In this document: positions 18,370-27,284 of the stretch, in pieces | Layout of the letters: the number at the start of each line of letters is the position of its first letter | Position numbering within the stretch: the stretch's first letter is position 1 | Assembly: GCF_000300875.1 (NCBI RefSeq) | Contig: NZ_AMSG01000001.1 | Location: 248,001 to 312,000, forward strand | Direction: 5' to 3' | Length of the DNA stretch: 64,000 nucleotides | Source of the DNA: Galbibacter marinus | Lineage (GTDB): Bacteria; Bacteroidota; Bacteroidia; Flavobacteriales; Flavobacteriaceae | Notes under the pieces: model-generated | The model's database searches: none | Told to the model about the DNA's origin: nothing | The model's input: the letters and a program-made list of their open reading frames with translations, nothing else | Made by a program: the position numbers and the translations under genes

Positions 18370-18879
18370 ATGAAAAAAATAATTTTAATCATAACCGTTG
18401 CTTTGGCATCAGTTTCTTGTCAACAAGACAAAATCGCTTTTGTAGATAATACTAAGCTATTAAACGAGTATCAAGAAAAAATAGATATAGAAGCAAAATA
18501 CAAAACAATATTTGAAGCTTTCGGTAAAAAAAGAGATAGTATCACCCAGGCTTTTCAAGTAGAAGCACAAGCCTTCCAAGAAGAGGCTCAGAAACTATCA
18601 CAGAATGCTGCACAGGAAAAATATCAATCTTTAATGCAGAAAAGCCAAACGGTTCAACAACAAATTCAAGGTGAAGAACAACAATTAGCCATGGAAAGTC
18701 AAGGTGAAATTGATTCATTGCTAAAGAAAGTAAAAGAATTTGTAGTTGATTATGGAAAAACAAATGGATATACTTTTATTCTTGGAAAAAATGATGCCGG
18801 AAGTGTTATGTACGGAGAGAGCAGCAAAGATATTACTGACCAGGTACTAAAGGCTTTAAATGATAAATATAAGAAATAA
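18370..18879 (+). CDS. OmpH/Skp family periplasmic chaperone-like lipoprotein
   Basis: 169 residues. The signal sequence ends in a lipobox (ALASVSC, Cys17), so it is predicted to be lipid-anchored, unlike the soluble E. coli Skp. IAFVDNTKLLNEYQE matches the conserved Skp start (a strand followed by the first helix). Residues about 45-120 form a long Gln/Glu/Lys coiled coil (the two tentacle helices), and the C-terminal YTFILGKNDAGSVMYG closes the body domain. Skp proteins hold unfolded outer-membrane proteins in the periplasm. It is monocistronic with a strong terminator at 18901. Confidence 0.85.
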   Translation: MKKIILIITVALASVSCQQDKIAFVDNTKLLNEYQEKIDIEAKYKTIFEAFGKKRDSITQAFQVEAQAFQEEAQKLSQNAAQEKYQSLMQKSQTVQQQIQGEEQQLAMESQGEIDSLLKKVKEFVVDYGKTNGYTFILGKNDAGSVMYGESSKDITDQVLKALNDKYKK

Positions 18880-18900
18880 CAAATCAACTATTTCAGAATC

Positions 18901-18935
18901 AAAAAGACGTATAGCAATATGCGTCTTTTTTTATT
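18901..18935 (+). terminator. terminator of the OmpH-like gene
   Basis: 13-bp stem with one G-U pair (18901-18913 with 18918-18930, core AAGACGTATA/TATGCGTCTT), GCAA tetraloop and a T-run, about 20 nt after the stop codon. Confidence 0.85.
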
Positions 18936-19030
18936 TGGCAGAAATAAGATCACTGCTAACCCAGATTTAAGTAAACTTTGACTCCGAAAAAAATAAAATA
19001 AACAACTAGTGAAAAATTAAAATAGATCAT

Positions 19031-19038
19031 TACATTTG
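19031..19038 (+). promoter_or_regulatory. candidate -7 promoter element (TACATTTG) of tRNA-Val
   Basis: Exact TAnnTTTG match 47 nt before the tRNA 5' end. Confidence 0.4.
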
Positions 19039-19085
19039 CATCCATCACAACAGCGCAGAGTAGCGTTAATTTACACGTGATAAAT

Positions 19086-19160
19086 GGGTCATTAACTCAG
19101 TTGGTTTAGAGTGTCACCTTGACAGGGTGGAAGTCACTGGTTCGAGTCCAGTATGACCCA
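19086..19160 (+). tRNA. tRNA-Val (anticodon GAC)
   Basis: Full cloverleaf: acceptor stem GGGTCAT/ATGACCC, D-arm ACTC/GAGT, anticodon stem TCACC/GGTGG with loop TTGACAG (anticodon GAC), and a T-arm with GGTTCGAGTCC. Discriminator base A at 19160; the 3' CCA is not encoded (ACAAAA follows). It reads GUC and GUU valine codons. Confidence 0.93.
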
Positions 19161-19191
19161 CAAAATTATACATTCTTTAGGAGCTTATCAC

Positions 19192-19881
19192 CTACTTCTT
19201 TTGCTCTCTAATATTTTCAATAACATGCTTTATTTTCTCCTTCTCTCCTGGAAAAATACCTTGTAGCATAAGTACAAAACCAAAGAAAACAATTACCAAG
19301 CTGATAATTCGTTTTATTTTAAAAATCCTACGAGGAGTTAGTTTTGTTCTAAGTTGCTTTGCAAGTAGAATCTTAAAGCAATCAACGATCAAATATGTAG
19401 CGAGAATGGTTGTCAGAAATACAAAAATACGCCGGTCTTCCATTTCTAATTTTGGACCAAAAATAAATATGATTCCCAACCAAAAACCCAGTACACCAAC
19501 ATTAATAAAATTAAGTAAAAAACCATTGATAAACAGTCTAATATAATTACGTTTGACCGTTACTTGGTTGATAGCATTTCTAATATCTCTTTTAAAATCT
19601 GTTTTACATTTACGAAATGAAACATAACCATAAACGATAAGTACGATTCCTCCTAGAATAAACAAGGAAGGTTCGTCCTTTATTTTGTGTAATATTCTAT
19701 TGGTACTGTAATAGGCGATAAGAATAAACAAGAAGTCCCCTAAAACCACACCCAAATCAAAAGCAAGGGCAGCCCTAAATCCCTTAACAGCACCAGTTTG
19801 TAGTAAAACAAAAAAAACTGGTCCTATGGTAAAGGACAACAAGATTCCAAGCGGTATTGCCGTAAATATATCTTGAATCAT
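19192..19881 (-). CDS. LysE family amino-acid/metabolite exporter
   Basis: 229 residues with about six hydrophobic helices. The N-terminus IPLGILLSFTIGPVFFVLLQTGAVKGFRAAL carries the GP-x-FF-x-LLQTGA-x-G-x-R pattern of LysE/RhtB exporters (GPVFF in the first helix). These proteins export lysine, arginine, homoserine or related compounds by exchange with protons. The substrate cannot be fixed from sequence. A minus-strand TACCTTTG element lies about 60 nt upstream. The 3' end is about 30 nt from tRNA-Val on the opposite strand, without a clear terminator. Confidence 0.84.
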   Translation of the reverse strand: MIQDIFTAIPLGILLSFTIGPVFFVLLQTGAVKGFRAALAFDLGVVLGDFLFILIAYYSTNRILHKIKDEPSLFILGGIVLIVYGYVSFRKCKTDFKRDIRNAINQVTVKRNYIRLFINGFLLNFINVGVLGFWLGIIFIFGPKLEMEDRRIFVFLTTILATYLIVDCFKILLAKQLRTKLTPRRIFKIKRIISLVIVFFGFVLMLQGIFPGEKEKIKHVIENIREQKK

Positions 19882-19938
19882 TTAACTATAGATAAACTAA
19901 CAGTTTAAGGTATTCTTAATTCTTAAAAAATAACAAAG

Positions 19939-19946
19939 CAAAGGTA
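19939..19946 (-). promoter_or_regulatory. candidate -7 promoter element (TACCTTTG) of the LysE-family gene
   Basis: Minus-strand exact TAnnTTTG match, 57 nt before the ATG at 19881. Confidence 0.42.
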
Positions 19947-20035
19947 CACAATGCGAATGATTCTCTTCCTAGAGAAATCAAAAAGAATACTACGGCGTTG
20001 CTTTTTGAAAAAGGATCTGCTAACTCAACGACATT

Positions 20036-20713
20036 TTACATTTCGTTGATAGTACCACCGATAAAAGTTTGCTTTTCTAATACTGTAGGATTTCCGTAAA
20101 CATTGATAGTACCTCCTACTCTAACTTTAGCATCTGCATAATCACTTGCTGAAATATGAGCCGTACCACCAGCTTTCACCATGGCTTTGGTCTGAGAAGA
20201 CTCTAACTCTTTACCATTATATTGCCCCCCAGTATTGACGTCTATATCCTGATTAGAAGCTTTCCCTTTAAGAGATAAAATTCCTCCAGAAGTAGCCTTC
20301 GCTTCAAGACGCTGTACATCGAGTTCCAATTCAATTTCCGCTTTTTCCTGAGCACGTAAATCAAGATCAATTTGGGACCAAACATCCTGGCTTGTTACAA
20401 ACGAATTTTCATTTGCGTCAATAGCATCAATCATACCTTTAGCATATAAAGTTACATAGGTAGTATGCCCATTAAAAACTTCATTAATACTCATCCTAAT
20501 TTTTAACTTTCCGTTTTTATTAACAACCACCACATCTGCTGCATTTTTACCAGATATAATAGCCTGATCTTTATTACCCTTTATCAATGTAACAGAAAGA
20601 CCATCATATACTTTAACCTCATGGAACTCTCCTAGATCCTTGGTTAAATTATCCTGGGCTACTAATGAAGTCACACCACATAGAAACATTATTATTGCGA
20701 AATACTTTTTCAT
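20036..20713 (-). CDS. secreted GIN-domain (DUF2807) protein
   Basis: 225 residues with a signal peptide (MKKYFAIIMFLCGVTSLVAQ). The rest is a repetitive beta-rich domain with the series EVKVYDGLSVTLIKG, then many short strands ending in G-G turns (KAGGTAHISASDYADA, RVGGTINVYGNP), typical of the PF10988 auto-transporter-adhesin-like head GIN domain. Such proteins are common in Bacteroidota and act at the cell surface or periplasm; function is not established. RNase R lies upstream on the same strand with a 75-nt gap, so they may or may not be cotranscribed. Confidence 0.82.
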   Translation of the reverse strand: MKKYFAIIMFLCGVTSLVAQDNLTKDLGEFHEVKVYDGLSVTLIKGNKDQAIISGKNAADVVVVNKNGKLKIRMSINEVFNGHTTYVTLYAKGMIDAIDANENSFVTSQDVWSQIDLDLRAQEKAEIELELDVQRLEAKATSGGILSLKGKASNQDIDVNTGGQYNGKELESSQTKAMVKAGGTAHISASDYADAKVRVGGTINVYGNPTVLEKQTFIGGTINEM

Positions 20714-20787
20714 TTTCCTTAATTTAAATTAAAAACTAAAGGTAATCCAGAATTTAAATTTTAAAGAATTCTAAAACCCAAAAAATG

Positions 20788-22977
20788 TTAATTTGTAAGT
20801 TTTTTTCCAGTGATAACAAAATCAAGATGTCGTTTTTGAAGGTCAAAACTTTTCATCTTCACAAAAACTTCATCTCCTAATTGATATATTTTTCCAAAAT
20901 TTTCGCCGACCACGGAATAAGTACTCGCATCAAATTCGTAGTAATCATCTCTTAAATCAGAAACCCTTACCATTCCTTCACATTTGTTTTCTATAATCTC
21001 AACATAGATACCCCATTCGGTTACACCTGATATAACACCCAAGAATTCTTCATCGAAACGATCTTCCATATACTTGATTTGCATATACTTTATAGAATCT
21101 CTCTCAGCATTGGTAGCCAAAATTTCCATATCCGTGGCATGTTTACATTTTCGTTCGATAATTTCTGCATCCACAGAGGATCCACCATCGAGATAGTGTT
21201 GTAATAAACGATGAACCATCACATCTGGATAACGCCGTATTGGAGAGGTAAAATGTGTATAATAATCAAACCCTAAACCATAATGTCCAATATTTTCAGT
21301 GGTATAAATAGCCTTACTCATAGTTCTTATTGCCAAAGTATCAACTAAATTCTGCTCCTTCTTTCCTTGTACATCATCCAATAGACTATTTAAAGAGCTC
21401 GTGAGGCTTTTTTTACTCTTCATATCTATCCTATATCCAAACTTTGCAATAACGCCTTGCAATTGCATTAATTTCTCTTCATCTGGATCATCATGTATGC
21501 GATATACAAATGTTTTTTTCTGCTTTCCGATGTACTCAGCAACTTTACGATTGGCCAGCAACATAAATTCCTCAATGAGTTTATTTGCCTCCTTAGAAGT
21601 TTTAAAATAAACTCCAATAGGTTCATTATTATCATTTAAGTCAAACTTTACCTCAACCTTATCAAATGAAATAGCTCCAGCATCCATACGTCGTTTACGC
21701 ATGATTTTAGCCACGTCATTTAGTTTTAAAATTGCATCTGAAATTTGGGTTTCTACCTGGTACTCTTCACCTGTTAAAGAAATCCTTTTTGGTATGATAT
21801 TAGACTGAGTTTCAATAATCGATTGGGCTTCTTCATAGGAGAACCTAGCATCGGAATAAGTAACGGTTCTACCAAACCACTTATCGAGAATCTGTCCATC
21901 ATTATTCATTTTAAAGACAGCTGAAAAGGTATACTTTTCTTCGTGAGGTCTAAGTGAACATGCATTATTGGAGAGTATCTCTGGAAGCATGGGTACTACT
22001 CTATCCACTAAATACACCGAAGTAGCTCTACTATATGCTTCTTCTTCTAAAACTGAATTGGTATCCATGTAATAGGAGACATCAGCAATATGAATTCCAA
22101 TTTCAAAATTTCCATCTTCCAATGGTTCAAATGATAAGGCATCATCAAAGTCTTTTGCATCCTTAGGGTCAATGGTAAAGGTAAGAACCTTCCTCATATC
22201 ACGGCGCTTACTAATTTCTTCTTCGGTTATGGATGTATCCAAGCCATTAGCATAATGAGTAACCTCTAATGGAAAGTCATATGGTAAACCGTATTCGGCT
22301 AAAATAGCGTGCATTTCTGTTTCATGTTCACCAGGAACTCCGAGAACTTCAACAACTTTACCAACAGGAGAATCTGCCTTTTTTGGCCATTCTACCAATT
22401 CTACGATCACTAGTTCACCGTGTTTTGCTGTACTTATATTTTCTATAGGAATGTAGAAATCAGTATAGATCTTTGTATCTGAAGGTCTAAGAAATCCAAA
22501 CTTATCCTCCAAGTGCAATAAACCGACAAAAGTGGTTTTACTACGTTCGAGTATTTTGGTGATTTCTCCCTCAGGATTCTTACCGTGTTTACGACGTGGA
22601 AAAATATAAACCTCAACAACATCACCATCAAAGGCTTTGTTTATCGAATGTGAAGGGATAAAAACATCATCTTCTAAGTCATCTATAATTACATATCCAT
22701 TACCTGAAGAAGTTAAATCTAAAATTCCCTTGTGGTAATTGCGTTTCACAATAGCTTTATACTTACCTGTTTCAACTTCTAATATTCTTTTTTCTTTCTT
22801 AAGCTTTCCTAGCTTCTTGATAAGTTCATTTCTTCCTTTGGTATCTTTCAAGCCCAATTTGGAAGCAATTTGTTTGTAATTAAAACTTTTTTCACGGTCG
22901 TTTTCCAAGACCGTAAATATTCCTTTAGTTAACTCATTTTTAAACTGTTTATGAGCTCTTTTTTCTCTTTTTGACAT
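20788..22977 (-). CDS. rnr: ribonuclease R
   Basis: 729 residues, the usual length for RNase R, a 3'-5' exoribonuclease that degrades structured RNA. Order of domains: an N-terminal winged-helix/OB region (about 1-80), cold-shock domains (about 80-215), the RNB catalytic domain (about 255-590) with the metal-binding signature IDPKDAKDFDDA at 269-280, and a C-terminal S1 domain (about 640-725, FLGVISGVTEWGIYVEI). The highly basic N-terminus (MSKREKRAHKQFKNEL) is typical. Flanked upstream by a 363-nt gene-free region. Confidence 0.95.
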   Translation of the reverse strand: MSKREKRAHKQFKNELTKGIFTVLENDREKSFNYKQIASKLGLKDTKGRNELIKKLGKLKKEKRILEVETGKYKAIVKRNYHKGILDLTSSGNGYVIIDDLEDDVFIPSHSINKAFDGDVVEVYIFPRRKHGKNPEGEITKILERSKTTFVGLLHLEDKFGFLRPSDTKIYTDFYIPIENISTAKHGELVIVELVEWPKKADSPVGKVVEVLGVPGEHETEMHAILAEYGLPYDFPLEVTHYANGLDTSITEEEISKRRDMRKVLTFTIDPKDAKDFDDALSFEPLEDGNFEIGIHIADVSYYMDTNSVLEEEAYSRATSVYLVDRVVPMLPEILSNNACSLRPHEEKYTFSAVFKMNNDGQILDKWFGRTVTYSDARFSYEEAQSIIETQSNIIPKRISLTGEEYQVETQISDAILKLNDVAKIMRKRRMDAGAISFDKVEVKFDLNDNNEPIGVYFKTSKEANKLIEEFMLLANRKVAEYIGKQKKTFVYRIHDDPDEEKLMQLQGVIAKFGYRIDMKSKKSLTSSLNSLLDDVQGKKEQNLVDTLAIRTMSKAIYTTENIGHYGLGFDYYTHFTSPIRRYPDVMVHRLLQHYLDGGSSVDAEIIERKCKHATDMEILATNAERDSIKYMQIKYMEDRFDEEFLGVISGVTEWGIYVEIIENKCEGMVRVSDLRDDYYEFDASTYSVVGENFGKIYQLGDEVFVKMKSFDLQKRHLDFVITGKKLTN

Positions 22978-23340
22978 ATAATATTTTTGATTCTTTAAAG
23001 TACAAATAATTCATTTATACCGAATTCATTTTCGTAGAACATTTTAGTTATTTAATAAATTGGAACAACACTGTTGCGCAATGCAAACTAAAAGAGTAGA
23101 TAATACTTTGATTCTAAGTGATTTAAATTTACAATCATTTATGAAACTTGTGGCCTAGTAATGCCTATAAGTACAGTAGTAGTTAAAATTTAAACAATGC
23201 TTAATACACGTTCTTCTTTACAATATTCGTTAAAAGTAAGAAACTAAAACTACAAATTAGGATTTGCTCTAAAATGTTAACGCAATTTTAAAGAAAAAAA
23301 TCATTAAATTTAACTGAAAAGGCAAATTAATGATGATACC
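22978..23340. other. gene-free intergenic region between rnr and the DUF2007 gene
   Basis: AT-rich, divergent spacer of 363 bp that must hold the rnr and DUF2007 promoters. I see no exact TAnnTTTG element, DnaA box, RNA gene or supported ORF. Confidence 0.4.
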
Positions 23341-23583
23341 ATGAAAAATTTCAAACTCGTTGCCACATTTACCTATCCACATGAATGTTATGTGTTAAAG
23401 CACGTGCTCGATGACCAGGATATCCCCTTTTATCTTGAAAATGAAACCATGGTTGGAATTTCTCCTTTTTACTCCAATGCTCTGGGCGGCATAAAACTTT
23501 TCGTACACAAACATTACGTCGACTACGTAAAGGATATACTAAAGAACCTTGAGGATCCAAACAGCCATCTTAAGATCGTTTAA
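23341..23583 (+). CDS. DUF2007-type small protein
   Basis: 80 residues. KLVATFTYPHECYVLKHVLDDQDIPFYLENE followed by ALGGIKLFVHKHYVDYVKDIL is the layout of the DUF2007 family (PF09413, putative prokaryotic signal-transducing protein): a ferredoxin-like strand-helix-strand with an L-A/L-G-G-I-K-L-x-V motif. Function is unknown. It is followed directly by the AT-rich candidate origin region, and its stop at 23583 sets the left edge of that region. Confidence 0.78.
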   Translation: MKNFKLVATFTYPHECYVLKHVLDDQDIPFYLENETMVGISPFYSNALGGIKLFVHKHYVDYVKDILKNLEDPNSHLKIV

Positions 23584-24171
23584 TACGCTATCAGACTAAA
23601 ATAATTTTCAAAACTACATTTTAAAAAACGAAGAAGAGTTATCCACTTATTAACTATTATAAACATATATATCTTTTTCTTTTAAAATTTAAAAATAAAA
23701 ATGATGCTTATGATTGTGTGTTAATTTGTACAGTAACTTTTTAAGTTATTACTTGTATATATTACTTATCGATACTTATGCACAGATATTAACAATTAAG
23801 GTTTTATTTAATAGGTTGAATTTGAATAAAAGATGATAGTTTTTGAACAGTTGTTAACAACGAAGTTAACATCGTTTTTTTGATAAGTATTTTGAATTTT
23901 CATTGTTAATAACCTCTTAAAAGTAGTTGATGAAATGTAGATTAAAAAGCAAAGAATGTACTTGCATTATTGACAAATATTTACAATCAGCATTTTAAAT
24001 TGAATTAACCAAATAAACTTAATAGATTTAAGTAAATAAATATCAACAATTCTACTGGTATGTTAATAGGTTGACTATTAAATTATTGTAAAATTAAATT
24101 AACATGGGTGTTCATAAAGTTAAAAACATTGTATTTGCTAACTTTGTGAAAGATCAATTACATTAAAAATC
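23584..24171. other. AT-rich gene-free region, candidate replication origin (oriC)
   Basis: 588 bp without a gene, visibly more AT-rich than its surroundings. It contains an exact DnaA box TTATGCACA at 23776-23784 (consensus TTATNCACA), a one-mismatch box TTATCCACT at 23639-23647, and several TTATTAACA-like sequences on both strands around 23785, 23851-23870, 23904 and 24061. One of these is the palindrome TTGTTAACAA. Long A/T tracts could serve as an unwinding element. Supporting context: an exact parS 8.5 kb to the left, mnmG, and rnpA 5 kb to the right. Against: only one exact DnaA box, dnaA is not here, and gene strands do not switch cleanly. An origin is the leading idea but not proven. 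Confidence 0.42.
24139..24146 (+). promoter_or_regulatory. candidate -7 promoter element (TAACTTTG) of rpiB
   Basis: Exact TAnnTTTG match 25 nt before the rpiB ATG. It means the right edge of the AT-rich region also serves as a promoter. Confidence 0.48.
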
Positions 24172-24606
24172 ATGAAAATAGCAATTGGAAATGACCACGC
24201 TGGTACCGAGTATAAAGTGGCAGTTGTTGAATACCTTCAGTCAAAAGGAATCGAAGTTTTAAATTTTGGAACTGATAGTTCTGATAGTGTTGATTATCCA
24301 GATTTTGTTCATCCAGTAGCCTCAAAGGTGAACGAAAAAGAAGTTGATTTTGGTATTTTAATTTGTGGCTCTGGAAATGGTGTTGCCATGACCGCTAACA
24401 AATACCAAAATGTTCGTGCTGGATTGTGCTGGAATAAGGAAATAGTACAACTAATACGAGAGCATAATAATGCAAATATATTATGTCTTCCAGCTAGATT
24501 TACCTCCATCGCTCAGGTGATTGAAATGGTAAGAGTTTATTTGGAAACGGAATTTTTAGCAGGTCGCCACGCGAATCGTATCGGAAAGATCCCATTACAA
24601 TGTTAA
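24172..24606 (+). CDS. rpiB: ribose-5-phosphate isomerase B
   Basis: 144 residues, normal for RpiB, which interconverts ribose-5-phosphate and ribulose-5-phosphate in the pentose phosphate pathway. Signatures: MKIAIGNDHAGTEYK at the N-terminus (DHAG), the central ICGSGNGVAMTANK with the catalytic-base Cys, and RAGLCWN. The usual C-G-T-G motif reads C-G-S-G, a conservative change. The CDF transporter follows after 9 nt, so an operon is likely. Confidence 0.94.
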   Translation: MKIAIGNDHAGTEYKVAVVEYLQSKGIEVLNFGTDSSDSVDYPDFVHPVASKVNEKEVDFGILICGSGNGVAMTANKYQNVRAGLCWNKEIVQLIREHNNANILCLPARFTSIAQVIEMVRVYLETEFLAGRHANRIGKIPLQC

Positions 24607-24615
24607 ATTCTAATA

Positions 24616-25512
24616 ATGACTAAAGGCAATACTACGATCGTTAATGGAAAGAATTTAATACTTTCAATTGTTTTAAATGTTCTGATAACTACCGCTCAAA
24701 TTATTGGGGGACTTATATCGGGTAGTTTGTCTTTATTATCAGACGCACTGCACAATTTTACGGATGTTATTTCCTTAGTCATTAGTTATGTGGCACATCG
24801 CTTAACGGGTAAAAAGGCCTCTGCTCACATGACCTTTGGTTATAAGCGAGCCGAAATTATTGCTGCATTTATTAATGCTATTACCCTGGTTGTTATTGCC
24901 ATTTTTTTGATTATTGAAGCTATAAGGCGCTTTTCTGAGCCTCAAATTATCGATTCTAATCTTGTGATATGGCTTTCAGGTATAGCCATATTAGCCAATG
25001 GATTTAGTGTTTTACTTTTAAAAAAAGATGCTAAGCGAAATCTTAATATGAAGTCGGCTTACCTTCACTTATTTACAGACATGTTAGCAAGTGTGGCTGT
25101 TCTTTTAGGAGGTATTCTTATGAAATTTTTTGGGTGGTTTTGGGTAGATAGTATATTAACCTTCCTAATCGCAGTCTATCTTATATTTGTTGGTTGGGAT
25201 TTACTTCGAACATCCACTAAAATGCTTATGTTATTTACACCAGAGCATATTGATATTAAAGAAATAGTTAGAGAGGTCCATAAATTACCCAAAGTTGGAA
25301 AATTGCATCACATTCATGTCTGGCATTTAAATGATGATGAATTACATTTAGAAGCTCATCTGGATTTTAAAGAAAATATAGATTTAGAATCCTTTAATAT
25401 TGTATTGGAATGTATCGAGGCTGTTCTTCAAGAAAAATTTGGTATTAACCATATCACCATCCAACCAGAATACAATAAAATTGACCCAAAAGACACTATC
25501 GTACAAGACTAA
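24616..25512 (+). CDS. cation diffusion facilitator (zinc-type) transporter
   Basis: 298 residues with six transmembrane helices and a C-terminal cytoplasmic domain. SLSLLSDALHNFTDVISL in helix II gives the metal-site residues D43, H46 and D50, and YLHLFTDMLASVAVLLGG in helix V the second pair; H-x-x-x-D spacing fits zinc selectivity. The C-terminal domain contains LHHIHVWHLNDDELHLEAHL, the typical His-rich dimer interface. It exports Zn2+ or similar ions against protons. It sits between rpiB and an ElaA-type acetyltransferase, 15 nt apart, likely one operon. Confidence 0.92.
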   Translation: MTKGNTTIVNGKNLILSIVLNVLITTAQIIGGLISGSLSLLSDALHNFTDVISLVISYVAHRLTGKKASAHMTFGYKRAEIIAAFINAITLVVIAIFLIIEAIRRFSEPQIIDSNLVIWLSGIAILANGFSVLLLKKDAKRNLNMKSAYLHLFTDMLASVAVLLGGILMKFFGWFWVDSILTFLIAVYLIFVGWDLLRTSTKMLMLFTPEHIDIKEIVREVHKLPKVGKLHHIHVWHLNDDELHLEAHLDFKENIDLESFNIVLECIEAVLQEKFGINHITIQPEYNKIDPKDTIVQD

Positions 25513-25527
25513 TAGAATAGTAAAAAT

Positions 25528-25974
25528 ATGGATATTCAGGTAAAGACCTTTGACCAATTAACCAAAGTGGAAATGTATGATATGTTGGCTCTTAGAAGTG
25601 AAGTTTTTGTTGTAGAGCAACATTGCGCCTATCAGGATATAGATTTTAAAGACCAAAAGGCATTACATCTATTGGGTAAAAAAGATGGTCGATTAGTGGC
25701 CTATACACGCGTTTTTAACGCCAATGATTATTTTGATAAGGCGAGCATAGGAAGGGTTCTAGTAAGAGATTTATATAGAGAACATGGTTATGGACATAAA
25801 ATATTAAAAGCCTCCATTGAGGCTATCTACAGCTATTTTAAAGAGCAACCAATAATACTTTCAGCACAGCAGCATCTCGAGAAATTTTATAATTTACATG
25901 GCTTCATAGCCATTGGGCAGGGATATCTAGAAGATGGAATTCCACATATTAAGATGATTAAGGATCGATCTTGA
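25528..25974 (+). CDS. ElaA-type GNAT N-acetyltransferase
   Basis: 148 residues. LALRSEVFVVEQHCAYQDID is the classic ElaA start (L-R-x-x-V-F-V-V-E-Q), followed by ARV-like YTRVFN and the acetyl-CoA loop IGRVLVRDLYREHGYGHKIL (R/Q-x-x-G-x-G/A form: REHGYG). Substrate is unknown in the family. Its last 17 bp overlap the 3' end of the convergent gene at 25958-26335. Confidence 0.87.
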   Translation: MDIQVKTFDQLTKVEMYDMLALRSEVFVVEQHCAYQDIDFKDQKALHLLGKKDGRLVAYTRVFNANDYFDKASIGRVLVRDLYREHGYGHKILKASIEAIYSYFKEQPIILSAQQHLEKFYNLHGFIAIGQGYLEDGIPHIKMIKDRS

Positions 25975-26335
25975 TCATTTTCTTATCCATATTTAAATCG
26001 TCCAACATGGCATTAGTAAATTTATAATGCCCCTTGGTTGTGATAATTTTAAATCGGTAGGACTTCATCTTACTTAGAACATCGAGGAACATCCATTTTG
26101 ATTTTAACAGATTGGGTTTTTCTGATTTTAAACTGATTTCAAAAAAGTGTTTTATGCCATTTTTATCTGCTACTATATCGGGAGTTATAACCACATCACT
26201 TCCTTTTTTAGTAAAGGATTTAGGTATTTCATATCCCTCTAAATCTGCCTTTATATTATTAAACCCACGATTTTGAAGGTACTCAACAGTCCTATTTAAA
26301 AAGTCTGTGTTATTTATTTTTTCTGCTTTTATCAT
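25958..26335 (-). CDS. uncharacterised protein, possible nuclease-like fold
   Basis: 125 residues, no signal peptide or membrane segment. I do not recognise the family with certainty. It has an alternating strand/helix pattern, with VVITPDIVADKNGIKHFFEISLK in the middle (PD at 52-53, E66, K70), which loosely resembles the PD-(D/E)xK nuclease core, although the usual E-x-K spacing is not met. The C-terminus (SYRFKIITTKGHYKFTNAMLDDLN) looks like a further strand-helix unit. Its gene ends inside the convergent ElaA gene by 17 nt. Start at 26335 gives a plausible N-terminal helix. Confidence 0.55.
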   Translation of the reverse strand: MIKAEKINNTDFLNRTVEYLQNRGFNNIKADLEGYEIPKSFTKKGSDVVITPDIVADKNGIKHFFEISLKSEKPNLLKSKWMFLDVLSKMKSYRFKIITTKGHYKFTNAMLDDLNMDKKMIKIDP

Positions 26336-26548
26336 GCTAATAAGGTAAGTAATATATGTTAATTATCAAATTATCAACAAGTTAAAATTTTTATTAAATA
26401 GTTTTTTGTATGGTCCATGAAGTTAAAATTTTCTAAATGATAGCAGGAGTTTTCCAAAATCTTTCCCAAAACATGGGTAAAGAAAAGTTAAAGAGACTTT
26501 TACTAAATGGCTGTTTATTTAACTTGGGTGATTACTAATACCAACTAA

Positions 26549-27262
26549 ATGAATATACTTTCAAAAATTGTATTGCAATCAGGATGCTTCTTGGTGTATT
26601 GTTCTTCAACCCTAGCCCAACAGGCAAACTTGAAGGTTTTTATTTATCAGAATGACAAGGCAGTAGAACAGTTTGGTATTGCAAATCTCAGTAAATCTAT
26701 AGAAGGGCAATACAGTGATGGCTATCACCAAATCATGGCTAATCAAGGTGATGAATTATTTGTAGCCTCGAAGGAATTTAAAAACTTTTACAAGATTGTA
26801 AGTAAAACGGATATTGATCTCGGATATATTGAAGTCTATATGGATAAAGGGGTCATTGCCCTGGATGAAGTTGTTTTGAATCAGCGTAAATTATCCTATG
26901 GCACCTTCACAGCCTATAAACCTAAAATGTATACTCCAGCTGAAGCACGATTAAAAGCAGCTTCTAAATCATATTATAAAGGAAATGGAATGAGGCTAGG
27001 ATTAGATCCCTTAATCAATATGATTAGTGGTCGTACTAAAACGTTGAAAAAGGAGCTCAAGGCAGAAGGGAGTGATATGATTGTTGAATTTCTACACTCC
27101 AATTACCGAAAGTTTATACGAGAAGAGTTAGGTGTTTCAGAGCCCCAATACTATTTATTCTGCTATTATGTTTCTGACCAAAATAATGGGATCCACAAAA
27201 TCGGTAATCAAAAGCGTGTGGAATTCCTCCTTCGCCGGCTATATTTTAAATTTTTACAATAA
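26549..27262 (+). CDS. secreted protein with carboxypeptidase-regulatory-like domain, unknown function
   Basis: 237 residues with a signal peptide ending around SSTLAQQ. Residues about 25-110 look like a small beta-sandwich (LKVFIYQNDKAVEQFGIANL, then DIDLGYIEVYMDKGVIALDEVVL), similar to carboxypeptidase-D regulatory-like modules in flavobacterial exported proteins. The C-terminal half is helical and basic, with LDPLINMISGRTKTLKKELK and FIREELGVSE. Homologues of this two-part layout are common in the family but uncharacterised. It is convergent with the S41 protease gene, 22 nt away. Confidence 0.65.
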   Translation: MNILSKIVLQSGCFLVYCSSTLAQQANLKVFIYQNDKAVEQFGIANLSKSIEGQYSDGYHQIMANQGDELFVASKEFKNFYKIVSKTDIDLGYIEVYMDKGVIALDEVVLNQRKLSYGTFTAYKPKMYTPAEARLKAASKSYYKGNGMRLGLDPLINMISGRTKTLKKELKAEGSDMIVEFLHSNYRKFIREELGVSEPQYYLFCYYVSDQNNGIHKIGNQKRVEFLLRRLYFKFLQ

Positions 27263-27284
27263 CCTAAATACTAACGTTTAGAGA

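Noticed and set aside
24309-24509. Antisense frame within rpiB
   Set aside because: Shadow of the conserved rpiB reading frame.
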